This document shows positions 36,796 to 50,200 of a stretch of DNA of 64,000 nucleotides, in pieces. Every line of letters begins with the position of its first letter. The first letter of the stretch is position 1. Position numbers and translations under genes: made by a program. Below the pieces are notes generated by a model. It ran no database searches. It was not told the DNA's origin and saw nothing but the letters and a program-made list of their open reading frames with translations. This stretch comes from Todiramphus chloris collaris (taxonomy: Eukaryota > Chordata > Aves > Coraciiformes > Alcedinidae), in contig JANVCC010000146.1 of assembly GCA_025345505.1 (NCBI GenBank), positions 3,582,345-3,646,344 of the forward strand. Direction: 5' to 3'.

Positions 36796-37492
36796 ATGTC
36801 TTCATTCACATATGTTCTGAACTGCCTGGGGGGGGCAAATGAGAAACCAGCCCCTGGGCTGAGAAAATCACCATCGAGGAAGAGCTTCCCCTGGCCCCGC
36901 GGTGAGTAGGAACTGGAAAACCCTCAGGGAACGTGGTGCTGAGCTACCTCCAGCCCCCGGGTGGTGTTAGCAGACACAGAGCAGGCAGGCTGGTTTTTGC
37001 CAGGATGGAAAGCAGACCTGCCTGGGGCTGCAGAGCTGCAGATGCTGGCGTGGTGCCCACCACGCTTACCAAGGGGCTGGGGCGAAGCCGTGTCCACAGG
37101 CAGGGCTGCCTCCCCCTGGCATCCTCCTGCCCCTTCCAGGCACTGCAAGATCCTTCCCGGTTACAACCCAACACCTGATGGGAAAGTGGCTGCAGCGCCA
37201 GGCTCCCCGCTGTCCCCAGGGGAGTACACGCTTTTCCAATATCCTGAATTCACCTGGTTCCAATTTCCTAGCCCTCAATCCTGTCAGACTTCAAGGGGGA
37301 TGGGGCCGCATCCAGCAACGTTTGAAGCCTCCTTTTGGCCTTCAGGCCTCATCTAATGCACAAGATCCAGCTTCAGCTTCAAGCTTGTCCCTCTGCGCTG
37401 GTCGTGTCACCCTGCTGCTGAGCAGGAGCCCCGGAAGGGCTGGGCTAGGGCAGCGGTGCTGGGGCCGGTGAGGACCGGGCGCTGCAGTGGGG

Positions 37493-37528
37493 GGATGCAG
37501 AATGGGATGCAGAATGGGATGCAGAACG
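37493..37528. repeat. ATGCAGAATGGG tandem repeat, three copies
   Basis: The 12-bp unit ATGCAGAATGGG is repeated about three times, the last copy diverged. Confidence 0.85.
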
Positions 37529-37745
37529 TTCCGTGCCCGTTTCTCTGTTTACACAACGAGTCAAGGGGACCTGGGAATTCTCCACTTCAAGTGCGAGATG
37601 TGTGGTCCTGACCCTGCTGTGCTGCAGGCAAAAGTTTGGATTGACCCCGGCTGGTCCGTGCTCCCCAGCGTGCAGCGGGAGCCTTCTCAAGGGCTGGTTT
37701 TGCACCAAGGCGCTTCTCCTTTCCCCGGGCACGGGGGGGCACAGC

Positions 37746-37832
37746 CCGGACTGGGACAGCAGCACAGCGCGGANNNNNNNNNNCGGACTGGGACAGCAGC
37801 ACAGCGCGGACTGGGACAGCAGCACAGCCCGG
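37746..37832. repeat. 23-bp minisatellite interrupted by an N gap
   Basis: CGGACTGGGACAGCAGCACA plus GCG is repeated on both sides of the ten unknown bases at 37774-37783. One partial array lies left of the gap and two units lie right of it. The true copy number is unknown. Confidence 0.88.
37774..37783. other. assembly gap (10 N)
   Basis: Ten N are placed within a tandem repeat. Such a round number usually marks a gap of unknown size. Confidence 0.97.
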
Positions 37833-38442
37833 CAGCCACGGCCCCCGGCCTGGCCAGGGGTGCCCCCGCTCCGGGCGCGGAGAGAAGCGGCTCTGGCGGA
37901 GCACGGCGAGGGGGGGGGTCCCCTCTGGGCAGCGCATCCCTCCTGCCCCGTTCGGGGGGCACGTTTCCCCGCTCAGCAGCGTTGGGGACGGGGATTGAAT
38001 GGGGCCAGGTCCGAAGGCAGGCGGGAGGGCCGGATAAATGGAAAGGATATTTTGACGGGCTGCATTGTTCCAGGCAGAGGCAGGTCGGGAGCACAATGAG
38101 CCCCTTTCCCTCTCCTCTGGCATTTTCTCCACTGCACCTTGGAAAGGCCCCAGAGAGCGAAGGGCAACTCCTGCCAGACTGTCGAGTACTCGCAGCCACA
38201 ACAAAGCGCCTGAAAGCATCGCAGCGGGCAGCAGGAAGCCCCTGCCCGGGGCTGGCTGCCGACAGCTCCCGTGACTGGCAGAGCCCGAGCCCCAGGCACC
38301 CTCCTGGGCTGGGGGAGCCCAGTCAGGGCTGCCCCGGCATCAGGGGGACCGGGAGGTGCTTCTGGAGGAGCCAGGGCTTGTGTCTGCTCCCAGGTCCCCA
38401 AGCAGCTCTCCTGTGCCAGGGTGATGAATGCATCCATCAACC

Positions 38443-38562
38443 GGCACCCCTGTCCCTGCCCTGAGGAGCAGAGGGTGCTGCGGGCACCCCTGTCCCTGCC
38501 CTGAGGAGCAGAGGGTGCTGCTGGCACCCCTGTCCCTGCCCTGAGGAGCAGAGGGTGCTGCT
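38443..38562. repeat. 40-bp tandem repeat, three copies
   Basis: GGCACCCCTGTCCCTGCCCT plus GAGGAGCAGAGGGTGCTGCT is repeated at 38443, 38483 and 38523 with almost no differences. It is followed by a short CT run. Confidence 0.94.
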
Positions 38563-39917
38563 CTCTCTCTCCAGCCTCCTCCCGGGCGAGGGCTGTGAGC
38601 TGATGGAAGGCAGGGGAGAAAGCAGCCCAGGAAGCGCAGCTCGGGTCCCTCACACGGCGCTGCCCAGGGTGCTGCTCTCTGACCGCTGAGAGAGCCCGAG
38701 GGGGGCACAGCAAACGCTGCCGAGGAGCTCGCCTGGAGCCCCAGGGAGCGCTGGCCAGGCAGGGGGGAGGCGGGAGGATCAGAGCAAGGCGCGGACGGGC
38801 CACGTCCCTCCCGGCTGGAGGAACGCTGTCAGCAGCGGGCACTGCCAGCTCCCGGCAGCAGCCGAGGATCCTAAGCTTGTAGGCACAGTGGAGACTGTGC
38901 CCTCAGCCCCCAGCTCCCTGTGCTGAGCAGCGCTTGGGCACCCGGGAGCAGCTCCCTTTCCTGCAGCACCCTCTGCACAAGGCCCCAGCCCCAGCTCCCC
39001 TCCTCCTCCGCAGCCACCCTGGCTGTGCTGGGCTGCCATTAACCTGCTTTGGAGTGAAGCAGGGACATGGGAAAAGGCTTCCGGGCTCCTGAGCACACAC
39101 CTCAGCCTGGGCACAGAGACCAATGCCGAGACCCTTCCCACCACCTGCAGAGTGAAGGAACAGCCGCACACTCACCCTGTCCTTCTGCACACTTCCTGGT
39201 GTACCTCCTGCCTGCAGCGTGGCCAGATCTCGGTGAAATCAGCCCAGGGAACAGAAGCTGAAAACCACCCTGCCAGAGGGGCTACCCAGGCCCAAACAAG
39301 CACCACTGCCCCCCTTCTCCCCGGCAGAGTCCAGCCTGGCTGTGCCCCTTGCTCCTGCTGCCCCAGGTCACTTCCCAGCTCACTAAAGCAAGGGCCCCCA
39401 CAGCTGAGGGATCTGGCACCCCGGCAGCTGCCCACCTCAAAGCCCCAGCATTACTCGGGAGCCAGCAATGCAGGTGCCAGGCCCGGTCAGCAACCTATGG
39501 GTTCCAAAACCCCTCATGCTGCCACACTGTAGGATCACCTCCCGCACCCACTGGAAGCCTGGCTACGTGACCAACAGAGACCCACCAGAGGCCACAGAAC
39601 CACCACGGCTCAGCAGAAGGAAGCAGCAGTGACAGCCACTCGAAGCCGAGGGCACGGCTCCGGGCCATGGAAGGTGTCAGCTGCCACAAGCCAGGCACGC
39701 CGGGTGCTTCCTGTCACATCCCTGGCATCAGTATGAACCCCCACGTTCTCAGCTCACCCCTGATGGAGACACAACCGTTGGACCCATCCCAGCTCACATG
39801 GCCACGGCCTCAAGGTCCTCTGCGCAGCCCAGTGCCGAGGAGAAAAGCTCCCAGTCCGTGGTGCCAGGCCCACCATCTCCCCCCAGGCTGGGGAACCTCA
39901 CGGCCCAGGCCCGAGGT

Positions 39918-39965
39918 GAAAGAACACACAGACACCAACACTCAGTTAAGTTGTAGGAATTTATT
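39918..39965 (-). terminator. TOP1: TOP1 poly(A) signal and downstream GU-rich element
   Basis: On the minus strand AATAAA lies at 39960-39965. A GT-rich run, GAGTGTTGGTGTCTGTGTGT, follows over about 39920-39945. Together they place cleavage at roughly 39940-39950. The AAUAAA-cleavage-GU arrangement is the standard vertebrate mRNA 3' end. Confidence 0.85.
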
Positions 39966-41242
39966 TTAAATAACCTACAGTTGATTAAAAGGGAATTTAT
40001 GATAAAAATAGAAGATACTTGTTGAGGAAAGGCTGCAGGAAATGGTCTTCGCACACACACTACGCTAACAATGCCTCTAAGACTAATGATTATAGCAAAA
40101 AAAGGTTTCACATTAAAATTCTGCTTTTTAATTTTTTAAAATTTTTTTACACAATTACAAAAGAAAAAATAAAAGCCCTAAAATCTGAATTATTTTCCTT
40201 TTTGGACCGATGCTCATTTCCCTCGAAATTTATTGACCTGTGAAACTTCTTTTTACACAATAAAATCTTTCAAGTAAAAGAGGGGAGTGGGGCTTAGAAA
40301 AAAAGGAGGGGGGAAATGTCAAACAGTCCGACAAAGCTAAGAAGTCGATTTTCTTGAAGTGTACAGAGCGCGTTCAGAACAAAGGGCGATGGGAACGTCC
40401 CTTGGTGCCAATTTCACCTGTCCTCAAATCCCACACGCATCTCCCCTTCGCACGGCCCCCGCCCCCCAAATCTACACGATCTTTAAGATCAACAAGAAAA
40501 AGAACTGTTTAAATATTTTAAAATAATTAAAAGAAATAAAAATTCACATTTGTTAAAAAAAAAAAAGAGCCCTCAAGTCAGGAGGCCGATTTCCCATCGC
40601 GCTCTCGCTCTGAACCAAGGCGGCGGGCGGTTGGAATTCCTGTTCCGATGCCGTGAGTGCTGCGGGTGACAAACTGAAACCCACCGGTGCTGCCGTGACT
40701 CTGTGAGCGCTCTAACAGGTGCGTTGGGGCTCTTGAATTGTCTCTCTTTGTTAAATTCAGAAATGGGGCGGGGGGAGGGGAAGGGCAGGGGTTAAGGAGG
40801 CCATTTTCTATTAAAATATAGAAGTTATTGCAAAACCCTAACTGTAAAAACGCACCAATATAATTGGATTTTGTATACAGTAGCTAAAGATTCCCACGCT
40901 CTCAGTGTGATGGTGAATTTGCCTGGCGGAAGGTTGACAAATCCCCCATCCACTTGCCCTGCCTCAAGAGAAAAAAACCACACAAAGCAGACAGCTAGAA
41001 TTTGGATCTCTGAAACATTTTTAAATAAGTTGTCCATAGGACAACTGGCTCAGCTCCTTTAGGATATTTCCAGGTTATGCTTTCTGCAAGATGTTGGCTG
41101 TTTAATCTGATGCTCACTTGCCCCTTTCCTTCCCCTTCCCCAGCATCCAAGGACAAGTAAGGCTCACAGTTTATCAATCTCCCTAAAAACCAGGCTACTC
41201 CCCCTTTTTTATTCCCATAAAATTCATCTCATTAAAAACAGG
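39945..41242 (-). other. TOP1: TOP1 3' untranslated region
   Basis: About 1.3 kb of mostly AT-rich sequence follows the stop codon without a splice signal and ends at a strong poly(A) signal. The length agrees with the recalled human 3' UTR. It contains A/T runs at 40125-40150 and 40500-40565. No coding potential was recognised. Confidence 0.8.
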
Positions 41243-44200
41243 TTAAAATTCATAGTCTTCCTCTGCCATGTCGATAGCCCAGGCAAATTTCTCTCGCTGG
41301 GTTTTGTTATAAATCTTCTCTATAGGAATTCCCCACTTCTTACACCTGCAGGAGAGGAGACACTGTTAGAGCGAGCACAGCACCGGCACTCAACCCCTCG
41401 CTGTGAGCAGAGCTCTGCTCTCCACGGCACCTTCCTGAGCTCTGCTCCGATGCAGGACACCTCACCCACCCCCCCCGGTGCCAGACCCTGCAGGGTCTCT
41501 GACCCATGGCCCCCCAGCATGGTGCTGGCTTTGGCTGGCAGGCTACGCTTGCCTCAGAGCCCTCCTGAATCCATCTGAAGATAGCAGGGAAGGCGGCAGA
41601 GACAGGCGGCCCTGGCCCCACAGGGGCACTGCTCTCAGCCACAGCCCTTGCCTGCTAACTGGGGGGGGATGTGGCCACAGCGAAGGGGGGCTTCTTTCCA
41701 GCATGCTTACCAAGCAACAGAGATCCTGGGATCCAGATAGTTGAGTTTGGAGGTGCCCAAAGCGATCTGCTTGTTCTCCTCCCTATCTGTAGCCTGAACC
41801 TCCAGCTTCATCAGCTGCTCCTCAATCCTCTGCACGGCTTTCTTCTTGCTCTCCACTGTCCTAGGGGGAGAAAGAATCAAAGCGTTTACTTCCCAGCGCC
41901 CTGCTAGGCTTGAGATGGCAGCACTGGGGGAACCCAAAGGGACTCCTCTCAAGGTAAGCAACACCACCAGGCACAAAGGGCAGCTGTGGCACCACAGATG
42001 GTGACACAAAACACTCAGCACATGCGATTAAGAACTTGACACTTTCCAAGAGGCAGAGCAGAAATCTTAAGCAGCAGTTTTGTTTTAAAGGGTTGGAAGC
42101 AACAGCCTGAGCTGTACAAACGCTACACCCACGTTAATAGCAGCCCATCTATCCCCCTGTGACAGTCCCACTGTGACTCTGCTCTCAGAGCTCCCTTAAC
42201 TCAGCATCCCTGTGGCTATTCTGCAGAGCCACACCCGAGTCCATCATCTGCACCACGGGCTTCCAATGGAGCAGAGCAGAACCCTGAAAAGTGCATGTGC
42301 AGCTGTGTAACTCCTGGCTCCCCATTAGGGTGGCGACGCTGCAGACCGGATCCACTGCTCTGCCTGGTGCTGGGCAGCAGGGCGAGGAGCACTGGCTGGT
42401 GCTCAGCTTGGAGAGCCGAGAGACGCAGCGGAGACTAACGCTAGTGACCACACCACTAACGCTAGTGACCACACCAGGAACTGCAGCGTCAGGCCACCCT
42501 ACGGTCCTCAACTTGAAGGGCATTTCTTCATGCACAGAATAAAGAGGGGACAAGAAAGCCTGAAGAAGTCCTCCCAGATCACAGGCTGGGTAAACAGAAT
42601 CCAGGGTGAGGGACCCATCTGGAGCTGAGAGTGCTGGTAGCATCACACAGCCTCGTAACACCAGCCTTACTTTTTAGACTTCTCATCCCTCCGGACCTTG
42701 GCATCAGCTTTGGCGCTTTTCAGTTCTCTCCTGGCATCAGCTAACTGCTCCTTCTTGGCATCGATCTAGGAGAGGCAAAACCAGACGGCAGCACTGTCAA
42801 CAAGCTGCTGACAACTGTGGCAGTCACCCCTGGGCAGCACGACCCAGGGAGGGAGTTTGTGACCACGTTCAGAACCTACCAGCAGTCAGACCCACTTCTG
42901 CAGAACAATTAGGCCATTTGCCTTCCAGTTTGCTGCAAAGCCTAGTGTGGTGCAATACTCCCCTCAGAAAACAGGGCACAGCTCGTTCCCAAAACCAAGG
43001 TGGCACTGGGAGCTTTCTCACGCAGCTACAACTACGCAGGTGAAGGAACTGGCTTGGCCTGGGACTGGCCACCAGCCACTCCAGGCAGCCTGTCTGCCTC
43101 CACCATATCCTGCCAATACCAGCTCTCTGATGGTAACACAGAAGGACGATCCCTATTCCCTCAGCAGGAATCAGCTCTTGCCCCAAATCCTACAGGCTGA
43201 AAGCTGTTAAGGCTTCAGGCAGTTCTTCTCCAGGAAGTCTGGGATTTAGGGAGATTCAGCATTTTGCAGCCCTTGTTCAACCATTCCCCCTAAACACCCC
43301 CAAGCTCTAGGGTCCAGGGTGAAGGCAGCCATGTTAGGTGTTACAGAAGCAGGGGACGCTGCAGGGCCAAACCAGAAGTCCTTATTGTAAAGGTTATTCT
43401 AAAGCCAGACCAGGAACAGACCTAACCCCTTTGTACCTCACGGCCTTTACCAGAAACCATCTGCGAAGGAAGAGGTCAATTCAGAGGGGCATAATGTACC
43501 ATGTACACAGCCTGCACTGACAGTGGCCTGGGATTCACCAACTGGACTGGATGTCCACTCTGGGTTCTTTAGGGGACACAAATCAGAGGCAGAGACTTCT
43601 GTTATGAAGTTTCAGTAGCAGTATGGGATGAAGGGCAGATAGAAAGGGTCTGGTCTCGGTCTTTACGAGTAAAAGGTGACTCAGACTGGAAGGTGTCACT
43701 GCTCTCCAAGCAGGCCCATCTCTGGTGCAGCACCACCCAGCTCCTGAGAGGGAAAGGCAGGCCCTGCTTCTGTTTCACCTCGAGTGAGAGGCAAGGCGAC
43801 TCGGCGAGGCAGCAGCGGGCGCGGGGAGGGGGTACCTTGCTCTGCAGGTTCATCATGGACTTCTCGAAGGTCTTTGGCGGGGCCCTCTGGTGGTTGCACA
43901 GGATGGCGACCGCTCTGTTGGCACGGTTATAGGACAGGATCTTCGCCGGGATGTTGTCGTCCGCTGGAAAGTAAAGGGAAGCGGTGAGCGAGTGGGTTCT
44001 GCGTGGCCGCGATGCCCCAGCCAGCGTCCCACCCGCTCTGCGAGCTCACAGTCACCACAGAAGTGACCTTCCCCTCGGGCGGGCCAGCCTCCATGCTGCG
44101 TTCCAGTTACACCACACTCTACAGTCCCAAGAGCCTGACCACTGCCATTCTGGGCTCTAACTCTTTCTGGGATTGTTCCCTCAATAGCAACAGACACCAC

Positions 44201-47200
44201 GTGCAGTTCAAGAGAGGGGAAGCACATCCATGCTCGGAGCAGAGGAAAACAGGACCATGCTGCTCAAGGCACCGTTGGGCTTCACAGATCCAAGGTGCCT
44301 ACTCTGAAGCTGCTGAAGCCCAAGCCAGCGGTGCTCGACAGAGAGCAAGAAACACGGGGCTGTTGCAGATGCCTCTGCCTATAGCACTTTACAATTAACA
44401 CAAGATTTGGTAAAGGACAGGCATAATTCAGCAGTCACGCCTTGGTGTGCTCACAAGTCAGGTCTGCCCTGGCGCTGGGCTGCTCAACTACCCGAAAAGA
44501 TTTGTCTGGCAGCAGAGTTTTGGTCAGACCTCAGCTGCCTGAGATTTGCACCGGGAGAACTGCAAGGAGGAAGCGGTGGACAGATGTAAGGCTTGTGGCT
44601 CAGCCAAGGAAGCCAGTCTGTGTTGCAGGGTAAGATCTCTTCCCCTTGCAGTTTCAAGGACAAGACTTACGATTAGTGAGCTCCTTGAGCTGCTGCTGTA
44701 GCGTGATGGAGGCGTTGTAAGTACGGAATACCTTGGCTGTCAGGCCCTCCATAAGGTCTTGAAGGTGTTTATTTAAGATACTGGTCTGAGGAAGCAGAAA
44801 GGAGACTACAGTTAGCACTAGAACTGACCACAGCATTTGTGAAATCTCTGGACACGTGGCTGATGAAGACAAGTAGCTCAGCGCTGAGGCCTGCTGTGCT
44901 CAGACCCGACCACAACTGAGTGGCCACATTACTGAAACCACAGGAAAAGTGAGCAAAGAACCAAGAAGTATTAGATAGGTATGAAGTACAAGTGGTCAAA
45001 ACTACTTCTTCAGTGTGTGGGTTTTGGTTCCCAACAGGTAGAAACGTGTCTGTCCCAGCCCAGGGAAAGTGCCTGAACCACCATGGTGCTCCCATAGAGC
45101 CACACTGGCAGCTGGGGATGGCATCTGAAAATCTGTCACCTCACACAATCATCACCTCTGAGCTCTGAAAAAAATCTCCCCAAGTCAGAGCCAGCAAGGC
45201 TCACCAGGACCAAAGCCCGTCACTTCAGGAACCTGTGGGCACAGTGGACAGTACAGACACCAGACTGAGACACTCGCCGCTCTGAGACTGCTCGGGCCAG
45301 CTCTGGACCAAAACTGCCACTGCACCCATTTCTGGAACAGAGCAGCTGTTACTGCCTGGTGCAGACTGAGCCTGTTCCTGGGTCCCCTACCCCCACCCCT
45401 CACCATTATCTACATGCTTACATTGAGGCGGTCAAAGAGGTCATCCTCAGGCTGCTTGTTCTCCATGAACAGCTGAAGATTCTTAAACACCTGGAGGAAA
45501 GGAAAACCAGTTACTTCAGGGACACAGACCAGACAGCACTGGGTAGAAGCAACACTGCCAGGGAGCCACTTAAACTATTTCAAGGAGCAGTGATGATGCT
45601 TTCCCAGCAGGCAGACCCATCTGTCAGTGTAACACTTGTGTTGAAAGTTCCTCCCTAGATGACAGACCCCAGAGCTACCACTGTTCCCTTACTCTCCATC
45701 ATTACTCCAGCCAAAGAGACAATTTCCCAGGGAGTGAAGCTATTTGACAGGGCTAGGAGTAAAGTTGGACTTGATGATTTTGAAGGTCTCTTCCAGCTGA
45801 AACTATTCTATGGTTCTATCCAAAACCAGCCCTTCTCAGTGCTGCATTAAGTGTTCCGTACAGTTCCGTCACCAATAAGTCTCACTGGGGTAGGAAGAAT
45901 AATCAAAGCTTTGATTATACAGAGACTGCAAATCCCAGCTCTGTGTCATCCAACTCCCCAGTTCCCAGCTTCTCAACAACACACATTCTTCTTCTAATAG
46001 ACACCCAATACAAAAAAAGATCCCTAATTCCACAATAATCAATTCCCCATTGCAAGCCCTGAAGAACAGACACCAAGAGACAGCAACGCAAATGAATTTA
46101 AACAGGAAAAACGTTTTCTTCTTTAACCAGGGGAGGAAGAATTCCAGCACATGCCCATTTCCATAGCAGCTGTAGTTTGTTTTTTCCAGTTGTTTTGCTC
46201 TCCGAGAAGCCAACATTTACTGCTGATTGTCGTTACAATTACCACAGTATTATACATGCAGTATCTAACTGATGGCAACAAAAATGTTACACCCACAAAA
46301 CCAGAAGTGGTTTTAGATGGTGCCCTTCAGGTTCACGCTGCTGGATGGGGATTTACTCTGGAATGAGCACGAGATCACAGCAGAAAGGAAACACAAGAAA
46401 TAAAGGAATTAGCAATGCCTAAGGAAGAAGTCTTGGTTGGTAAATACCCAGGCTCCTAGGCCAGAAGTATCAGTGCACTTACTCTGTAGGCTCTGGAGCA
46501 CCCAAGATCAAGACCTACTTCAGTGAGGGCTCAGCTCCAACAGGAATGAACCAGCTCTGCCAGAGAAGCTCGTATGATGAAAGCCCAAGGGGAACTGCTA
46601 CTCTAACAGTGCTGTCCAGCACTGCACTGCAGAACCTTTTATGCTGTAACTTGTCATACCTAGAACCCTAGAACTCTAGCACCTACACGTGACAGAATCA
46701 ACTCTGCTGACCAGAACGAGACCCAGGAATGTCATCTAACATAGCTGTCACAGTTATGTTAGGTTGGTTCTTCACAGTGAGGCCACAGGGAAGAGCAGTA
46801 AGATGTTTAAGCATCTTATCTGCTGGGTTATGTCACACTACCAGCAGGCTTAACTTCAATTGCCAATAAAAAGGGAAGAACATTCACTGACTTAGTTGCT
46901 GGCCAGGTACCTGAGCAGTGATGTAGGACCCTGTTGCTGCCATCAAAACAGCATTGGGTACATTTTTGCGCAGTTCTGGCTGTGCATGTGTTTGTGGAGA
47001 TGCCTTACCCTCTTCTCAACAGGGACTTTGTTGTAGTATCGGATGGAGTCCTTCCCGAGGAAGTCAAACTCAACCACGTATTCCTGGCCATCCAGTTCAG
47101 GATGCAGCTTGATATGTTCTACTCTCAGAGAGCAGCAGCCCACGGTGTCAGCCGTCTCTCCTTCTTCTTTTTCATTACCAGCTCTCAGGGCAAGCTACAT

Positions 47201-50200
47201 TTATATCAAGACAAGAGAGGTGAGCACTTCAAACCATCCCAGTGCCGTATACACACGGGAAACTTTCAGACATTGGCCTAAAGGAAATAGTGTCCATAGA
47301 GGAGAAAGGGACAAAATGCATTTGAGTGGATAACACTGACAATTAAAACCTCTAATGAAACCAACCTTAACTTCTCTTTAAATCTGCTTTAAATAACTCT
47401 ACACTAAAGCCACAAATCTGCCAATCCACTCATTTTCTTTAAGTTTAAAGCAAGATGTTCTACCAACTTTTGTTCATGGAGTAACTCAAACCGTACGAGA
47501 GGTCTGACAAAGGGGAGTCCATTTCAAAACAGTCGATATTTTTTAAATATCCCAATAACCAATCGAGGTTCCCTGGTTTACACTAAACAATTTTGAACAA
47601 GACTTGTTAATTCAGTTGTTCAAGACACTGTAGGACTACCAGGGCCACAGCTCTCTGGGAACTGGTTTTCAAGTAGCTTTAAATACATCAGTACAACTGC
47701 AGTTTTCTTTACGCTGTGGTGAAAAAATTAGCATAATTATGAAACCTCATGACCGTGACCTCAAACTAAAGAGGTGACAAACCAGCAGAAATTCCCAGCA
47801 GGAAAACTGAAACAGCTGGAGACAAAAGGCCCACACAAACTTCCCAGTAATCCAGCTGGGCGATTCTGCAACCAGGCTGTGAATTTTGCCCGAGCTAAAA
47901 CAATGCAGCCTGAAATAGCCACATTCAGCACAATAGCTTCTTGCTCTGGATTCCAGGTAATGGGAAGGAAAAGGAGATGGGCGCCTGCCCACCAGGAAGT
48001 CTCAGGGCACTGTAGTAACTGAGCTCAGTTCTTCCTTAGGAACAGCATCCCCGAGCACGCCCAGTAAGAGAGGCATGCTGGGGAGTGATCCTTACCTTGT
48101 CAATGAAGTAGAGTGCCACAGCCCTCTGCCGTACTTTCATCTCTTTGGATTTCCAGTCTTCTCGATACTGGTTTCGGATTTTATCTACGCACTTCTTCAA
48201 CCTCCGCGCCGTCTCGTACTTCTGCCAGTCCTTCTCACCCTGCGGAGAACGTTGCGATAGAATCAGCATCAGGAAGCAGGCAAAGGACCAGTTCCAATCA
48301 GCACCTCGAGGCTCCGCAAGCCTGCGTGTGGCAAACGCTCTCCCCGTACAAAAGCGCTGAGATTTTGCTGCTGAACAGCTCAGCTTCAAGCTATGCTTCA
48401 TGCAGCTGTAGGTAATTCAGATTTCCATGATATTAAAACGCTACCACGGAAGCAACTATAAAGACACAAAAGAGATTATGTCTTCATGCTTCTCAACATA
48501 GAAATGGTTTCCTCTGCTTTATTCAGATGACACTTATGTTCTTTCAGCTGTGTAGTTAACCACCCATAAAATGTAAAAGCAACATCACACGGTTCAGCAT
48601 CATTATTATGCATTCAAGCCGTGGCAAAAAGAGGGCACAAGCTCACAAAGTACAGAGGTTTTTCCCTCTACGTGGAGGACAAACCCCTTGTTCCTAATCC
48701 GGGGTGGAGGGGGAATCTCTTAAAAAAAGACTTTATGAGAAGAACTTGAATCCTGTCCCCAAAACTGGAGGCTTCTTCTGTCTTTGAGCAAATTTATTAT
48801 TGCTTTTATGGAATTGATCCATTGACTGGTGATTTGGTCCCACAGCAGGGCTTGTATTCCTTCAGTCCTGAGCTCCTTCTCAGCCAGCAGGCTGGACACC
48901 GTTTCAGTTTTACAACTGACCAATTAGCAGCCCATGGTCAGAACTTCATTATATGATCATGCAGGGGAAGCTAGGGCCGAAAGCAGGTAAAATATCCACT
49001 GGAGCAAGACTGCTCTTGGATAAATTGCTCCCTTTTATGTTTACACAGGGTAAAGGATGCCTAATAGGCATGACATAATGGTGCTTTTCAGCAGACCTTT
49101 CCAGACCTCACCTGCTCTCCTGTGCAGTGATTATATTCTTTCTTTTCAAGGGGGACCAGAAGCACAGAAACTTTCCTGTTTTTCAGCGTAGGATAAAATA
49201 GCAAGACAGCTTTTCTTCCTCTCTCTTTACCAACAGCTACATTTGCTTCTTGGAGACACGACCAGTAAGATTATGTTAACTAGATTTGTACCTTAATTCT
49301 TGAGCTAGGGTTCAGCATGATGTATTTGATAGAGCCTTGGATGTTCTCAGTCCATGACACCAGCCAGGTAACCTTGTTATCATGCCGGACCTCCTTCCAT
49401 TTGTGTCCTGGCGGAGGGGGAGGGATCTTGGAGTCCCTGCAAAGAATTATAGGACAGTAGATAAAAACTATTTGAAGAGACTTCCACGGCATCAAATAGA
49501 GAAAGTCATGAATATCCTCACACAAAGGAAGCACAGGGAAAGAAACTGAGGCAACCTAACTGCATGTTTCCACAAGCAGGAAATCAAGTGAATCGAAGGG
49601 AGCAGTCAAAGATCAGGAATTAACTGCTATCAATATATATGTCCTGGAGATTTATACTATAGGGGAGAACGCACACTGCTACAGCCAGCTTCAATCTGGG
49701 GGCGCTGCAACAGTGTGGGCACTTATCAGGAGAGGACTGAAGAGAAGCCCACGGACCCTTAGCCTTCCACATCAAGGAAGAAAAAGTAGGGCAACCTGCT
49801 TAGAAGAAAATTAATTTCTGGCAACAGCAAGAGGAAAGAGTGAGCAGATGTAGGCCGTAGGCATGAGGAAGAAAATAGGTTGACAAAGTTCTACACGAAA
49901 CCCAGTCTCTGCTTGTATGACTCAGTTTCTAATTCCTGTCAGAATAAGCTGAGCAGCACATGCATTTTAACAGGCAGGATTGTAAAAAAGCAGCTCTCCT
50001 CTGCAGAGAGCACAGCCAAGGTGTGAAGCATCCCGTGCTCACTTGCTGCAGTTGATGATGATGTCTTCTGGCATGATGCGTCTCTTCAACATGCCCATTT
50101 TGGGATGGTTCCCACGACCTCGGAAGAGACCCGGGGGTTCGATCTTGAAGTTGGCAATCCTCTCCTTGTGGTTGTCCATCACGCAGTAGCCATACTCCTT

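Larger units (their letters stand above)
33060..39944. other. TOP1-PLCG1 intergenic region
   Basis: About 6.9 kb separates the TOP1 poly(A) site from the PLCG1 start codon. It holds the PLCG1 promoter, two CR1 copies in opposite orientation, a CA microsatellite, a 12-bp repeat, a 23-bp minisatellite with an assembly gap and a 40-bp triplication. No coding exon was recognised. Confidence 0.8.
41346..48095 (-). other. TOP1 introns 20 to 14 (lower block)
   Basis: Introns lie at 41346-41710, 41861-42670, 42766-43835, 43964-44670, 44786-45421, 45491-47008 and 47195-48095. They hold a 21-bp duplication at 42435 and one CR1 tail at 45720. Nothing else was recognised. Confidence 0.8.

Noticed and set aside
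38443..38562. CRISPR-like array
   Set aside because: Units are directly adjacent with no unique spacers and the genome is vertebrate. This is an ordinary minisatellite.
40256..40266. AATAAA word in the TOP1 3' UTR region
   Set aside because: It lies on the plus strand, opposite to the TOP1 transcript, so it cannot serve as its poly(A) signal.
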